Positions 44,565-54,310 of a stretch of DNA of 64,000 nt are shown one piece after another. The translations under genes were made by a program, and so were the position numbers. The stretch is taken from positions 372,001 to 436,000 of the forward strand of contig JAJJXM010000055.1 in assembly GCA_024516155.1 (NCBI GenBank). The letters are read 5' to 3'. Under the pieces are notes generated by a model. It was not told where the DNA came from and searched no databases. It was given only the letters and a program-made list of their open reading frames with translations. The DNA is from Pyronema omphalodes. Taxonomy: Eukaryota; Ascomycota; Pezizomycetes; Pezizales; Pyronemataceae. Every line of letters begins with the position of its first letter. The first letter of the stretch is position 1.

Positions 44565-45999
44565 ACAGAGAGACCTTGCCTCGAAACTACAAACCCAACA
44601 AAATTCAGCCCTACGCCGCATACTCAACGCCTTTAACTCGACTCCCACACTGGCGCTCCATAACGAGACCGCGCTACCTCCGGTATCGATACGCCTGGAC
44701 CACAAGCAACGCCAATACGCACTTCGCGTCCTCACTCTCCCTCCGACACACCCGATCGCACGCCGGTGTCCCACATCCTTCCCCATACCGAGCTTACAAT
44801 CCGCCGCTATTGAGATCGCAAACGAGTACGACCACCCGTGGCACAACACCACGCGACAGCCCACGCGCCTCCTCAGCGCTCTACACTCTCTCTCGCCTTG
44901 GCTCCCTCTCAACGCACCGGTCGAAGACACCTCCCTCCCCGTTCCGCTCGACGCCGACGAAAACCTCTTAACCGTCGACATCCCCACAGCCCCGAAACCC
45001 GAGACAGCGCACGCCCACCTCCTACTCCTCGACAACCTCAGACGACGCTGCAATGTCATCATCGCCTACACGGACAGGTCGCAGACCGCGTCTGGCACCG
45101 GCGCCGGATACACCATCACCACTGGACTACCCACCACCATTAACGCCATCGTACCTATGGGAGACACAGCTGAAGTGTTCGATGCAGAGGTGCGCGCAAT
45201 TCAAGAATGCCTCTTAACGTGCTTGAAATACATCGCTCGCCTCAACCTCCACGACCGTCGACTGCACAATCTTAGCGACAACAAAGCTGCGCTCCAACGT
45301 GCCTCACACCTCCGACGCGGCCCCGGCCAGGAAATAGCCCACACTATACATGAGACGGCCGAAGCCCTGCTACAACACGACGTCACAGTCACCCTCCACT
45401 GGATCCCCGGTCACTCCGACATACCCGGCAGCGATGCCACAGACCGCCTGGCTAAACAAGCCACCGAATCCCTCCCCCGTGCGAATCTACCCATTACACT
45501 CACCTGGCTACGCAAGAAAACACGCGAGAAGACCGTCGCCGAGTGCACACACTGGTACTCCTCCTCCGATCGACCACACACATACTCTGCCCCGCACCGG
45601 AGACGCATGGATCCCATCTACGTCGACAACCCCCGGTGGCTCTCTACCGCGATCCTTGGCCTCCGTACAGGACACAGATACTTTCTGGACTGCCTGGCAC
45701 ACCCGCCGACAGACTCCTACCCATCGCGACATTGTAGCTGCCCGCTACACCCCCCTCAAACCCCTCGGCACCTGCTCCTCAGCTGCCGAGACCACCAGGA
45801 CGCCCGGACAACACTTCGACAGGATCTCAAACTCCACAGGAATTCCCGGATCAATTTGGACAACATCCTCTACACCCCCTCCGGCACAAAGGCTCTCTCT
45901 TCGTTTATCTCCGCGACAAAGGTCGCTACTTCGGTATGGGCTCCTGCCAGGTTAAGTAGGACTCGCAGGCGAGACCACCCCCGTTTCATTGACAGCTAA

Positions 46000-46576
46000 T
46001 AAGCAGTACCGCTTGACTTCTCCGTGCGTTATAGATTCGTCGTTCTCTTTTGACATCATGTATTCCTTCTCATTTTCTTTGCTTTTCTGTTTCCTTTGTT
46101 ATCGCGGGCGGAGTTGGATAGGAGAAGACAGTGGAAGGAGAAGGGACCGGGGTAGGAAGGGGGGATGGGATTGCGCGATGAGAGTTTTTCCTTTGATTAT
46201 TTCCTTTCTTTTGTTTTGTTTTTAAGGGCGGAAGGGGTATACGGCATTGCACGAGGAGAGAGAGGCGCGATGGGAAGGGGCAGAGTGGGCCGGCGGAGGT
46301 TATCTTTTTCTTTTTGCTCGTGGAGGAAATAAAGGCGGGAAAAACGGCTAAAACATGGGAGGGGAAGGGTGGAGAAAGAGAGGACACCCGGCGCGGTGGC
46401 CTCTGTGCGAACAGGGCACTGGAACAGCAGACGCGGTTGGACAACAAGACCAACGAAGTAACAGTGGGGACAGGACCACAAAATCACAGCCTAAGGGAGG
46501 ATCAGCGGAGGTAGAGACGGGACTTTGTTTTGTTTTTGCTTTTGACTTTCCATGTACTATAAACCTGTACCCTCGT
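46000..46576 (+). other. L2 3' UTR
   Basis: It is purine-rich and contains the box GGCGCGGTGGCCTCTGTGCG (about 46391-46410), which recurs with small changes in the 3' UTRs of L3, L5, L7 and the M elements. No A run follows ORF2 in this copy, unlike L1, L3 and L5. Confidence 0.7.
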
Positions 46577-46624
46577 CATAACCAATAAGGTTGCATACGA
46601 GTAATGAATAAACAAACAAACAAA
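46577..46624 (+). promoter_or_regulatory. L2 3'-terminal hairpin and (AAAC)n tail
   Basis: CATAACC-AATAA-GGTTGCATACGAG, then GTAATGAATAAAC and AAAC repeats. AACC/GGTT form the stem. Same type as M2 and L7. Confidence 0.65.
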
Positions 46625-46634
46625 CAGCTGTGAT
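46625..46634. repeat. Left TSD of LINE L3
   Basis: CAGCTGTGAT, repeated at 47714-47723. Confidence 0.8.
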
Positions 46635-46955
46635 CACTGCCCACTACATCCCCCACAGACCCCAAAGCACCTAATCCTCTCATGCCCGAACTTCAACACA
46701 CAGCGGACTGAACTACGCCGAACACTACACATCCCCCGACGACGCCAACTGACTCTCCCCACGATCTTGTATACGACCGCCGGCACAAAAGCTCTATCTA
46801 CCATGATCTCGGACACCAAGGTGGCGACCGCCGAATGGGCACACGCGAAGTTGAGTACTCACCCCGCAGAGGAGGACACCCCTCGTACACTGACGACAGG
46901 CTGGGGGACGCTGCTGGACCTAACGGACGAGCACGCGGAAACCCACGATAACTAA
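46635..46955 (+). pseudogene. L3 ORF2, C-terminal remnant
   Basis: Reads HLILSCPNF, ILYTTAGTKALSTMIS and KVATAEWAHAKLS, matching the ORF2 C-terminus of L1 and L5. It stops with TAA at 46953-46955. Confidence 0.85.
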
Positions 46956-47713
46956 TGAGAAAAAAAAAAAAAAAAAAAAAAAAAAAAGAAACAAAAAAAA
47001 AAAAAAAAGAAGAAAAAATAGGAATGACGACGGGAGGAAGGGCAGGAGAGAGGGAGGAGACACAGGGGACGAGGAGCGAGGCAGAAGGGGCAGGAGGAGC
47101 AACGGAGGGACGAGGAGTATTACTTTTCCTGTTTTTCTTTTGTTTCTTTGGGGACGGTCATGAGGGACGTGAGATGGGCGGGGAGGCGAAGATGTAAGGC
47201 GCGCGGGAGAGGAGATCGGAGACGGTGACGAGTGAGAGGTGATGATGCGGGGCGATAGAGAAGGGGAAGAGGCGCGGACGGGAGGGAGCAACGGAGAAGA
47301 GTGAGAAGGGGAGAGCGGATGAGTTGAGGACGAAAGGGGAGAGAGGGGAGGCGCGGGGGCGGTGGCCCGGAGGAGTTACTTTTTCTTTTTTTTGTTCTGT
47401 ATTTGCTTTGTGGAGGAAACAAAGGCGGGAAAATGGTTAAAAATGGGAGGGGAAGGGTGGAGGAAATTGGGGATCGACCCGGCGAGGTGGCCTCCGAGCG
47501 CACAGGGCTCCTTGGATCTAACGACGCGAGATGAAAACCTGCATGACGAGACTTGGGAGACTACACTCCCACCCACATAGACAGCTCTGGGGCTTACCCA
47601 GTGGGAACCTGGCATCACCCCCAGGTTCTCAACATTGTACTTAATTTGTAGATACCGCCATAACCTTACGGTTGGATGCGTGTATGAATAAAGAAATAAA
47701 ATAAATAAATAAA
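46635..47713 (+). mobile_element. 5'-truncated LINE L3
   Basis: 1079 bp with 10-bp TSDs. It contains only the last about 105 codons of ORF2, an A28 run (46960-46987), a purine-rich 3' UTR with the GGCGAGGTGGCCTCCGAGCG box, the terminal hairpin (47658-47690) and an AAAT-type tail. It inserted at the junction between the L2 tail and the M1 3' region. Confidence 0.88.
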
Positions 47714-47723
47714 CAGCTGTGAT
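47714..47723. repeat. Right TSD of LINE L3
   Basis: CAGCTGTGAT, matching 46625-46634. Confidence 0.8.
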
Positions 47724-49564
47724 TTTGTGGTCCTGTCCCCACTATTACTTCGTTGGTCCTGTTGTCCAACCGCGTCTGCTGTTCCAGTGCCCTGTTCGCA
47801 CAGAGGCCACCGCGCCGGGTGTCCTCTCTTTCCTCCTCCCTCCCCCTCCCATTTTTAACCATTTTTCCTCCTTTATTTCCTCCACAAAGCAAAAACGAAA
47901 CCAAAGCAAAGTTAAACAGCCGCCGGGCCACCCGTGCCCCCACTCTCCTCTCCTCTCTCACCTCCTCCGCCGGTGTCTCCTGACTCTTTCCCCTTTGAGA
48001 CACCCGGGCCTGCCCTGCCCCTCTTCTCCTCCCCTCTCTCCCTTTCTCCTTCCTTCTTCCTCAGCCTTCTCGCTGCTCCCCCTCGCCTCTCTCCCCTTCT
48101 TGTCGGTGGTGTCGTAAGTCCAAGATTGCCATTCCCAAGCACAATCTGGACGTTGATGCCTCCGCTCTTGACGACTTCTGCCCAAGTCTTCTTTGCAGAG
48201 GAGGTTGTCGTTCTGGGTTGGTGGGTATTCTTTCCCCGGCCGCCATTCTTTGTTGTAGAGGTCTTGCTGGGTGGCGCTGCCGTAGGTGTCGTCTCGTTCG
48301 CTTTCTGCTTCTTCCTCTGTGTAGCCTTCGCCTCCACAGTCTTCCATCCGTTCGACTCAGCAGGGGCAGCGCTTGGGGCGTGGGGTAGAGGTGTGTCCTG
48401 AACAGATGAACTGTCAGGGTGAGGTTCCAGTGTCACTTCGGTCGACGTGATCGCGAGGAGAGGTAGGGGGGACATAGGCTTGAGGGCATCAAGCTTGTCC
48501 TGGGCGGCGGTAGTCGCATGTTTCGAGTGCATCAGGCTTCGCACCGGTGATGCCACTCTCGGTTTGTGGTTCACCGGTCTTCTGTTTGTCGGTGAGGTGG
48601 GTTCGGTGTTCTGGTCGCTTCCCCTTCGCTTTCTCTTGCCAGGAGGGTTGCGAACAGCGTCCAGGACATCCTGAATGTCATGTTGGACGACGGACGGTTG
48701 CATAGTCATCTCTTCCATCGCTGAGGAAGAGGCCGTGAGGTTCGGTGAGGGGGGCGCCGAAATGACTTGTTGCTGTTCGTCGATTTTCTTCGTCAGGGCG
48801 TCCACAGCAGCCTTGAGAGCGGCTGTTTCTGCCTGTGTAGAGTCGTATGCTGCGCGCAGCTTCGTGTTTTTGCCGGTCAGAATGTCGAAGTTCGTCATCA
48901 TGACGTCGAATCTGTGGCGCATCTCATCGCTGTTGTTGCGTATGGTGTCATCGAGGGTATTAAAGCGTCGCTGTGTGTCCCGGTGGATCTGTTGTATCCC
49001 CAGGAAGCTTGCTCCTGTGAAAAGCGGTTCATGTTCACAGAACAGGGTGCTCAAGCTGCTATCGTTGTCGTCTTTTTTGATAGCGTCTCGCATAGCAATA
49101 ACCAGATTGCGGCGAAATTCTCTGAATCGGTTGTGCTCAGGTGTCGCTTGCTGCTGGTGTGTTGAAGCCGAAGGAACTGGTGATCCTGCCAAGACCACGC
49201 TCTGGAAGGGCTTTCCAGCGAGGTGTCCATCAACTTCATGAACTTTTCCATCTCTTTCATCAAATGAAGGATTAGATCCATCATGAGGAAGGTCGGCTAG
49301 AACATTGTACGCGTTTTCGGACCATTTCGATCGTCGGGCGTTGTTCTGTCGTTGTTTTGGCGACATTTCGTGAGGTGGGGTAAGCCAAAACTCGTGAAAA
49401 CTCTCATTTTGCGACAAAAGTCAACAAAAACAACGTAGAATTCCCTGAAAATTCAGAGAATAACGTAACAGAGTGCTGCGAATCCGAATCCGATGAGAAA
49501 ATCGGGGGTTTCGGTGCTCGTTGTTGAGAATGCAGGGGGGGGGGTCGCCGTTGCCGTGTGGTGT
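47718..49564 (-). mobile_element. M1, ORF1-only LINE-like element, 3' end truncated
   Basis: The 5' end is ACACCACACGGCAACGGCG (complement, starting 49564), followed by a C-rich tract and a short 5' UTR, then the 501-codon ORF1 and a LINE 3' UTR. It stops at the L3 target site before the terminal hairpin. No ORF2 is present between ORF1 and the 3' UTR. Confidence 0.82.
47912..49417 (-). CDS. M-type ORF1 protein, 501 aa, intact
   Basis: It opens MSQNESFHEFWLTPPHEMSP; the next ATG (MSPKQRQNN) is a plausible alternative start. The central part (about residues 140-220) is predicted to be coiled coil (RRFNTLDDTIRNNSDEMRHR, ALKAAVDALTKKIDEQQQ). A basic patch KRKRRGSDQ follows near 260, then a low-complexity Thr/Lys region. 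The motif TWAEVVKSGG is of the kind seen before the RNA-binding part of Tad-type ORF1 proteins. The C-terminus is Arg/Gly/Glu-rich and seems to be read-through of 3' UTR-like sequence. There is no zinc knuckle. It presumably binds element RNA, but its function is not proven. Confidence 0.75.
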   Translation of the reverse strand: MSQNESFHEFWLTPPHEMSPKQRQNNARRSKWSENAYNVLADLPHDGSNPSFDERDGKVHEVDGHLAGKPFQSVVLAGSPVPSASTHQQQATPEHNRFREFRRNLVIAMRDAIKKDDNDSSLSTLFCEHEPLFTGASFLGIQQIHRDTQRRFNTLDDTIRNNSDEMRHRFDVMMTNFDILTGKNTKLRAAYDSTQAETAALKAAVDALTKKIDEQQQVISAPPSPNLTASSSAMEEMTMQPSVVQHDIQDVLDAVRNPPGKRKRRGSDQNTEPTSPTNRRPVNHKPRVASPVRSLMHSKHATTAAQDKLDALKPMSPLPLLAITSTEVTLEPHPDSSSVQDTPLPHAPSAAPAESNGWKTVEAKATQRKKQKANETTPTAAPPSKTSTTKNGGRGKNTHQPRTTTSSAKKTWAEVVKSGGINVQIVLGNGNLGLTTPPTRRGERRGGAARRLRKKEGERERGEEKRGRAGPGVSKGKESGDTGGGGERGEESGGTGGPAAV

Positions 49565-50083
49565 AGCCAGTCAAGGGTGGCATAGTTGTCATTATGCGAG
49601 CCTGCCTCATTAACTGCAGATGCTATTTGGCCACGGTATTCACTGAACAGGCTGGGTTCAGTTGTCGCCTGTTTCTGCTTTGTTGAAGCCGAAGGAACTG
49701 GTGATCCTGCCAAGACCACGCTCTGGAAGGGCTTTCCAGCAAAGTTTCCATCAACTTCATCAACTTTTCCATCTCTTCCATGAAAAGTAGGGCTGGATCC
49801 ATCATGAGGAGGGTCGGCTAGAACGTTGTACGCGTTTTCGGACAGTTTCGATTGTTGGGCGTTGTTCTGTCGTTGTTTTGGCGACATTTCGTGATGTGGG
49901 GTAAGCCAAAACTCGTGAAAACTCAGATTTTGCGACAAAAGTCAACAAAAGCAACGTAGAATTCCCTGAAAATTCAGAGAATAACGTAACAGAGTGCTGC
50001 GAATCCGAATCCGATGAGAAAACCGGGGTTTCGGTGCTCGTTGTTGAGAATGCAGGGGGGGGGTCGCCGTTGCCTTGTGGTGT
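49565..50083 (-). mobile_element. M1b, 5' part of an M element (interrupted by M1)
   Basis: The 5' end ACACCACAAGG starts at 50083. ORF1 codons 1 to about 120 read to YATLDWL at 49565, where the 5' end of M1 follows. M2b on the other arm has the same junction to the base, so the nested state was duplicated rather than formed twice. Confidence 0.8.
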
Positions 50084-51053
50084 GTTTTGGAACGCCTGGT
50101 TTTAGGCTTCTTGACTGCCAGCTTCAACTCCTCGCCGAAGAAGGCACCCGGGCCCGACGGAATCACGTCCGCCTGCCTCAGGCAAGTCTACCTGGTTATC
50201 CCCGAACAAATCAACACGCTCTACGCCACACTGGGCACGACAGGATACCACCCGCGCTGTTGGCGACAAGCCACAACGGTTATCATCCCAAAGCCCCATA
50301 AGCCCGACTACTGAAACCCGAAAGCGTACAGACCGATCACCCTCTTGGATTGCCTAGGTAAAGTCCTCGAGAAGCTGATGGCAACACGCTTGGGGGTCAT
50401 GGCAAACACCCGTGCTCTGTTACATAGGGACCAAATCGGAGGATGCCCTCAGCGATCCGCGGTGGACGCAGCGATGGCATTTGTACACGACGCAGAGATG
50501 GGAAAAACTAACTGCATGATAACAACTGCGCTCTTTCTAGACGTCCATGGGGCGTTTGACAATGTCTCTGCCGACAGGTTGCAGCAAACCCTCCGCCAAC
50601 TCGGCTGCCCGGAACCGGTGATCTCGTGGTGCAAGTCCTTCCTCGCGGACCGCACAATCGCCCTCGCTTTTGATGGCCAAACGGACGGACAACGGCCGGT
50701 TAAGACTGGAATCCCGCAAGGTTCCCCCGCGTCCCCCATACTGTTCTTGCTATATCTACGCCCGCTATTCGACGAGTTAGAACAGGTACGCCCTTACGCA
50801 TGGAGGCCTAGCTACATAGACGACGTAGCTATAGTGGTACAAGGCAGAACGCGCAAAGACAACGCACGCGCACTGGAAAAGGTCACAGCGACAGCTTTCA
50901 GATGGGCCAACACGAACGCGGTAGCTTTCGACGACGCCAAGTCGGAACTACTCCACTTTCACTGGGCTCGCGCCAATACAATTACCGCAGAAGAGTAGGT
51001 TAAGTTGCCGAATGGGACAGTGCTCACACCGGGTACGCAGGGAGGGGAGAAGG
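50084..51053 (+). pseudogene. L4, LINE ORF2 RT fragment in the loop of the inverted repeat
   Basis: It reads KKAPGPDGITSACLRQVYL, a TGA at about 50312, then RPITLLDCLGKVLEKLMATR, FLDVHGAFDNVSADR, GIPQGSPASPI, SYIDDVAIV and LHFHWARA, a TAG at 50996-50998, and LPNGTVLTPGTQGGEKD. The catalytic YIDD is intact but two stops and missing ends make it a fragment. Both sides abut M-element 5' ends pointing inwards. Confidence 0.88.
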
Positions 51054-51571
51054 ACACCACACGGCAACGGCGACCCCCCCCTGCATTCTCAACAACGAGC
51101 ACCGAAACCCCGGTTTTCTCATCGGATTCGGATTCGCAGCACTCTGTTACGTTATTCTCTGAATTTTCAGGGAATTCTACGTTGCTTTTGTTGACTTTTG
51201 TCGCAAAATCTGAGTTTTCACGAGTTTTGGCTTACCCCACATCACGAAATGTCGCCAAAACAACGACAGAACAACGCCCAACAATCGAAACAGTCCGAAA
51301 ACGCGTACAACGTTCTAGCCGACCCTCCTCATGATGGATCCAGCCCTACTTTTCATGGAAGAGATGGAAAAGTTGATGAAGTTGATGGAAACTTTGCTGG
51401 AAAGCCCTTCCAGAGCGTGGTCTTGGCAGGATCACCAGTTCCTTCGGCTTCAACAAAGCAGAAACAGGCGACAACTGAACCCAGCCTGTTCAGTGAATAC
51501 CGTGGCCAAATAGCATCTGCAGTTAATGAGGCAGGCTCGCATAATGACAACTATGCCACCCTTGACTGGCT
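51054..51571 (+). mobile_element. M2b, 5' part of an M element (interrupted by M2)
   Basis: It begins ACACCACACGG and encodes ORF1 codons 1 to about 120, with one amino-acid difference from M1b (SKQSEN against SKLSEN). It ends at the M2 5' end. Confidence 0.8.
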
Positions 51572-51718
51572 ACACCACACGGCAACGGCGACCCCCCCCC
51601 CTGCATTCTCAACAACGAGCACCGAAACCCCCGATTTTCTCATCGGATTCGGATTCGCAGCACTCTGTTACGTTATTCTCTGAATTTTCAGGGAATTCTA
51701 CGTTGTTTTTGTTGACTT

Positions 51719-53224
51719 TTGTCGCAAAATCAGAGTTTTCACGAGTTTTGGCTTATCCCACCTCACGAAATGTCGCCAAAACAACGACAGAACAACGCCC
51801 GACGATCGAAACGGTCCGAAAACGCGTACAATGTTCTAGCCGACCTTCCTCATGATGGATCTACTCCTACTCTGGATGGAAGAGATGGAAAAGTTGATGA
51901 AGTTGATGGAAACTTCGCTGGCAAGCCCTTCCAGAGCGTGGTCTTGGCACGATCACCAGTTCCTTCGGCTTCAACATCGCAGCAACAGGCGACAACTGAA
52001 CACAGCCGGTTTAGTAACTACCGTCGCATAATGGTATCTGCAATTAATGAGGCAGTCGCAGTTGACGACAACTATGCCACCCTAGATCAACTGTTTATAG
52101 ACAACTACGCCGAATTCACTGGAGCCAGCTTCCTGGGGATACAACAGATCCACCAGGACACACATCGTCGCTTCAATACCCTCGATGACACCATACGCAA
52201 CAACAGCGATGAGATGCGCCACAGATTCGACGTCATGATGACGAAATTCAACATGCTGACCGACGAAAACACGAAGCTGCGCGCAGCATACGACTCTACA
52301 CAGGCAGAAACAGCAGCTGTCAAGGCTGCTGTGGACGCCCTGACGAAGAAAATCGACGAACAGCAACAAGTCATTTCGGCGCCCCCCTCACCGAACCTCA
52401 CGGCCTCTTCCTCAGCGATGGAAGAGATGACTATGCAACTGTCCGTCGTCCAACATGACATTCAGGATCTCCTGGACGCTGTTCGCAACCCTCCTGGCAA
52501 GAGAAAGCGAAGGGGAAGCGACCAGAACACCGAACCCACCTCACCGACAAACAGAAGACCGGTGAACCACAAACCGAGAGCGGCATCACCGGTGCGAAGC
52601 CTGATGCACTCGAAACATGCGACTACCGCCGCCCAGGACAAGCTTGATGCCCTCAAGCCTATGTCCCCCCTACCTCTCCTCGCGATCACGTCGACCGAAG
52701 CGACACCGGAACCTCACCCTGACAGTCCATCTGCTCAGGACACACCTCTACCCGACGCCCCAAGCACTGCCCCTGCTGAGACCGACGGATGGAAGACTGT
52801 GGAGGCCAAGGCCACACAGAAGAAGAAGATGAAAGCGAAGGAGACGACATCTACGGCAGCGATACCCAAACAGACCCCTACAACGAAGAATGGTGGAAGG
52901 GGTAAGAATACCCACCAACCCAGAACAACAACCTCCTCTGCAAAGAAGACTTGGGCAGAAGTCGTCAAGAGCGGAGGCATCAACGTCCAGATCGTGCTTG
53001 GGAATGGCAATCTTGGACTGACAACACCACCGACAAGAAGGGGAGAGAGGCGAGGGGGAGCAGTGAGAAGGCTGAGGAAGAACGAAGGAGAAGGGGAGAG
53101 AGGGGAGGAGAAGAGGGGCAGGGCGGGCCCGGGTGTCTCAAAGGGCAAAGAGTCAGGAGACACCGGCGGAGGAGGTGAGAGAGGAGAGGCGAGTGGGGGC
53201 ACGGGTGGCCCGGCGGCTGTTTAA
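51719..53224 (+). CDS. M-type ORF1 protein, 501 aa, intact (M2)
   Basis: The same length, start context and domain order as the M1 copy: MSQNQSFHEFWL, coiled coil around residues 140-220, basic KRKRRGSDQ patch, TWAEVVKSGG near 420, Arg/Gly-rich tail. Residues about 85-125 differ strongly from M1 (YRRIMVSAINEAVAVDDNY against FRRNLVIAMRDAIKKDDND) but resemble M3, while the flanks are nearly identical. Two uninterrupted copies suggest either recent activity or selection on this protein. RNA-binding function is inferred from position in a LINE-like element. Confidence 0.75.
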   Translation: MSQNQSFHEFWLIPPHEMSPKQRQNNARRSKRSENAYNVLADLPHDGSTPTLDGRDGKVDEVDGNFAGKPFQSVVLARSPVPSASTSQQQATTEHSRFSNYRRIMVSAINEAVAVDDNYATLDQLFIDNYAEFTGASFLGIQQIHQDTHRRFNTLDDTIRNNSDEMRHRFDVMMTKFNMLTDENTKLRAAYDSTQAETAAVKAAVDALTKKIDEQQQVISAPPSPNLTASSSAMEEMTMQLSVVQHDIQDLLDAVRNPPGKRKRRGSDQNTEPTSPTNRRPVNHKPRAASPVRSLMHSKHATTAAQDKLDALKPMSPLPLLAITSTEATPEPHPDSPSAQDTPLPDAPSTAPAETDGWKTVEAKATQKKKMKAKETTSTAAIPKQTPTTKNGGRGKNTHQPRTTTSSAKKTWAEVVKSGGINVQIVLGNGNLGLTTPPTRRGERRGGAVRRLRKNEGEGERGEEKRGRAGPGVSKGKESGDTGGGGERGEASGGTGGPAAV

Positions 53225-53505
53225 CTTTGCTTTGGTTTCGTTTTTGCTTTGTGGAGGAAATAAAGGAGGAAAAATGGTTAAAAATGGGAGGGGAAGGGAG
53301 GAGGAAAGGGAGGAGCCCGGCGAGGCGGCCTCTGTGCAAGCAGGGCACTGGAACAGCAGACGCGGTTGGACAACAGGACCACCGAAGTAATAGTGGGGAC
53401 AGGACCACAAAATCACAGACTAAGGGAGGATCAGCGAAGGTAGAAACGGGACTTTGTCTTGTTTTTGCTTTTGACTTTCCATGTACGATAAACCTGTACC
53501 CTCGT

Positions 53506-53556
53506 CATAACCAATAAGGTTGCATACGAGTAATGAATAAACAAACAAACAAACAA
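53506..53556 (+). promoter_or_regulatory. M2 3'-terminal hairpin and (AAAC)n tail
   Basis: CATAACC-AATAA-GGTTGCATACGAG, then GTAATGAATAAAC and AAAC repeats, the same as in L2 and L7. Confidence 0.65.
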
Positions 53557-53580
53557 GGGAGGTTTGTTGTTTGTTTGTTT

Positions 53581-53616
53581 GTTCTCTCATTACTTGTTTG
53601 CAACCCGAAGGTTATG
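53581..53616 (-). promoter_or_regulatory. L5 3'-terminal hairpin
   Basis: In element orientation CATAACC-TTCG-GGTTGCAAACAAG and GTAATGAGAGAAC. AACC/GGTT stem with a UUCG-type loop. Confidence 0.6.
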
Positions 53617-54307
53617 ACAAGGGACAGATAAATACAAAAGAGAAGAAGAAAGAAATGTAAAAGCAAAAACCCAGTCTCCACCTCTACCAGTCTCCTCCTC
53701 TTGATCGTTGTGGTTGTGGGGTCTGTCCCCACTGTATACTTCGGGGGTTTCTTGTCCAAGCGCGTCTGATGTTCCAAGTGCCCTGCTTGCACAGAGGCCG
53801 CCTCGCCGGGCTCCTCCCTTTCCTCCTCCCTTCCCCTTCCCATGTTTAGCCATTTTACCGCCTTTGTTTCCTCCGCGTACAAAAGAAAAAAGATAACTCC
53901 CGCCGCCCTCCTCTGCCCCTTCCCCGTGCCCCTCTCTCTCCTTTCGCAACGCCTCGCACTCCTCCCGCCCTCCGAACATAAGAAAAACATCGTCGCACCC
54001 AAACAAAGGAAAGTACAAAAGAAACTCGTCTGCCCTCTCTCGCCTGCCGTCCCCTTCATCTTCCTTCCTGTGCACCATTCCACCATCCGTTCCCTTCTCA
54101 CCCGTCGCACCATAAAACAACTCCAACCCGTAAGACAAACAATTGAAAGACAAAGAAAAGAAAACAAAAGAAAACAAAAAGAAAACAAGACTCAAAACAC
54201 CCGAACCCCAAGCAGACCCAAGCAACGACCCCAGCCCGATCCCGTCACCGCGTGCCCGTTCCCTTTCTCTCCGCCTATCACTCTTCTACCTTCCCCTTTT
54301 GCTTGTC

Positions 54308-54310
<3 letters not shown>

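Larger units (their letters stand above)
40697..45999 (+). pseudogene. L2 ORF2 with two nonsense codons and an LTR insertion
   Basis: Endonuclease (IILLQEINI, TGDLNAHHALW, GSDHEVIRF) runs to TAG at 41516-41518. A second in-frame TAG lies at 41771-41773. RT follows (KAYRPIALLNC, FLDVRGAFDNVS, GIPQGSPASPI, SYMDDVAIV) until S2 at 43204. After S2 and its TSD the same frame resumes at 44565 with RQRDLASKL. It continues through RNase H (AYTDRSQTASGTGAGY, LSDNKAAL, HWIPGHSD) to 45999. RNase H shows LSDN instead of the usual FTDN. The reading frame is preserved across the insertion. Confidence 0.9.
40278..46624 (+). mobile_element. Tad-like LINE L2, 5' end missing, split by solo LTR S2
   Basis: It starts abruptly inside ORF1 next to the A3 LTR and continues through ORF2 (40697-45999) and a purine-rich 3' UTR to the hairpin and an (AAAC)n tail. 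The solo LTR S2 interrupts ORF2. Apart from this and two in-frame stops, ORF2 is open, so the copy is younger than L1. Confidence 0.9.
47718..50083. repeat. Left arm of a 2.37-kb inverted repeat
   Basis: The reverse complement of 51054-53418 with the same nested structure (M1 inside M1b) and virtually equal length (2366 against 2365 bp). The arms surround LINE fragment L4. Similarity is very high in the inner 0.6 kb and drops in a patch of the ORF1 N-terminal region. Confidence 0.85.
51054..53418. repeat. Right arm of a 2.37-kb inverted repeat
   Basis: Inverted partner of 47718-50083. The arm contains M2b and the M2 element up to its 3' UTR. Confidence 0.85.
51572..53556 (+). mobile_element. 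M2, complete ORF1-only LINE-like element
   Basis: 1985 bp: 5' end ACACCACACGGCAACGG, C-rich tract, 5' UTR, intact 501-codon ORF1, LINE 3' UTR with the GGCGAGGCGGCCTCTGTGCA box, terminal hairpin (53506-53542) and (AAAC)n tail. No ORF2. It abuts the 3' tail of L5 in inverted orientation. Confidence 0.85.

Noticed and set aside
53557..53580. Terminal inverted repeat of a DNA transposon at the M2/L5 border
   Set aside because: The inverted AAAC/GTTT runs are simply the 3' tails of two LINE-type elements meeting tail to tail.
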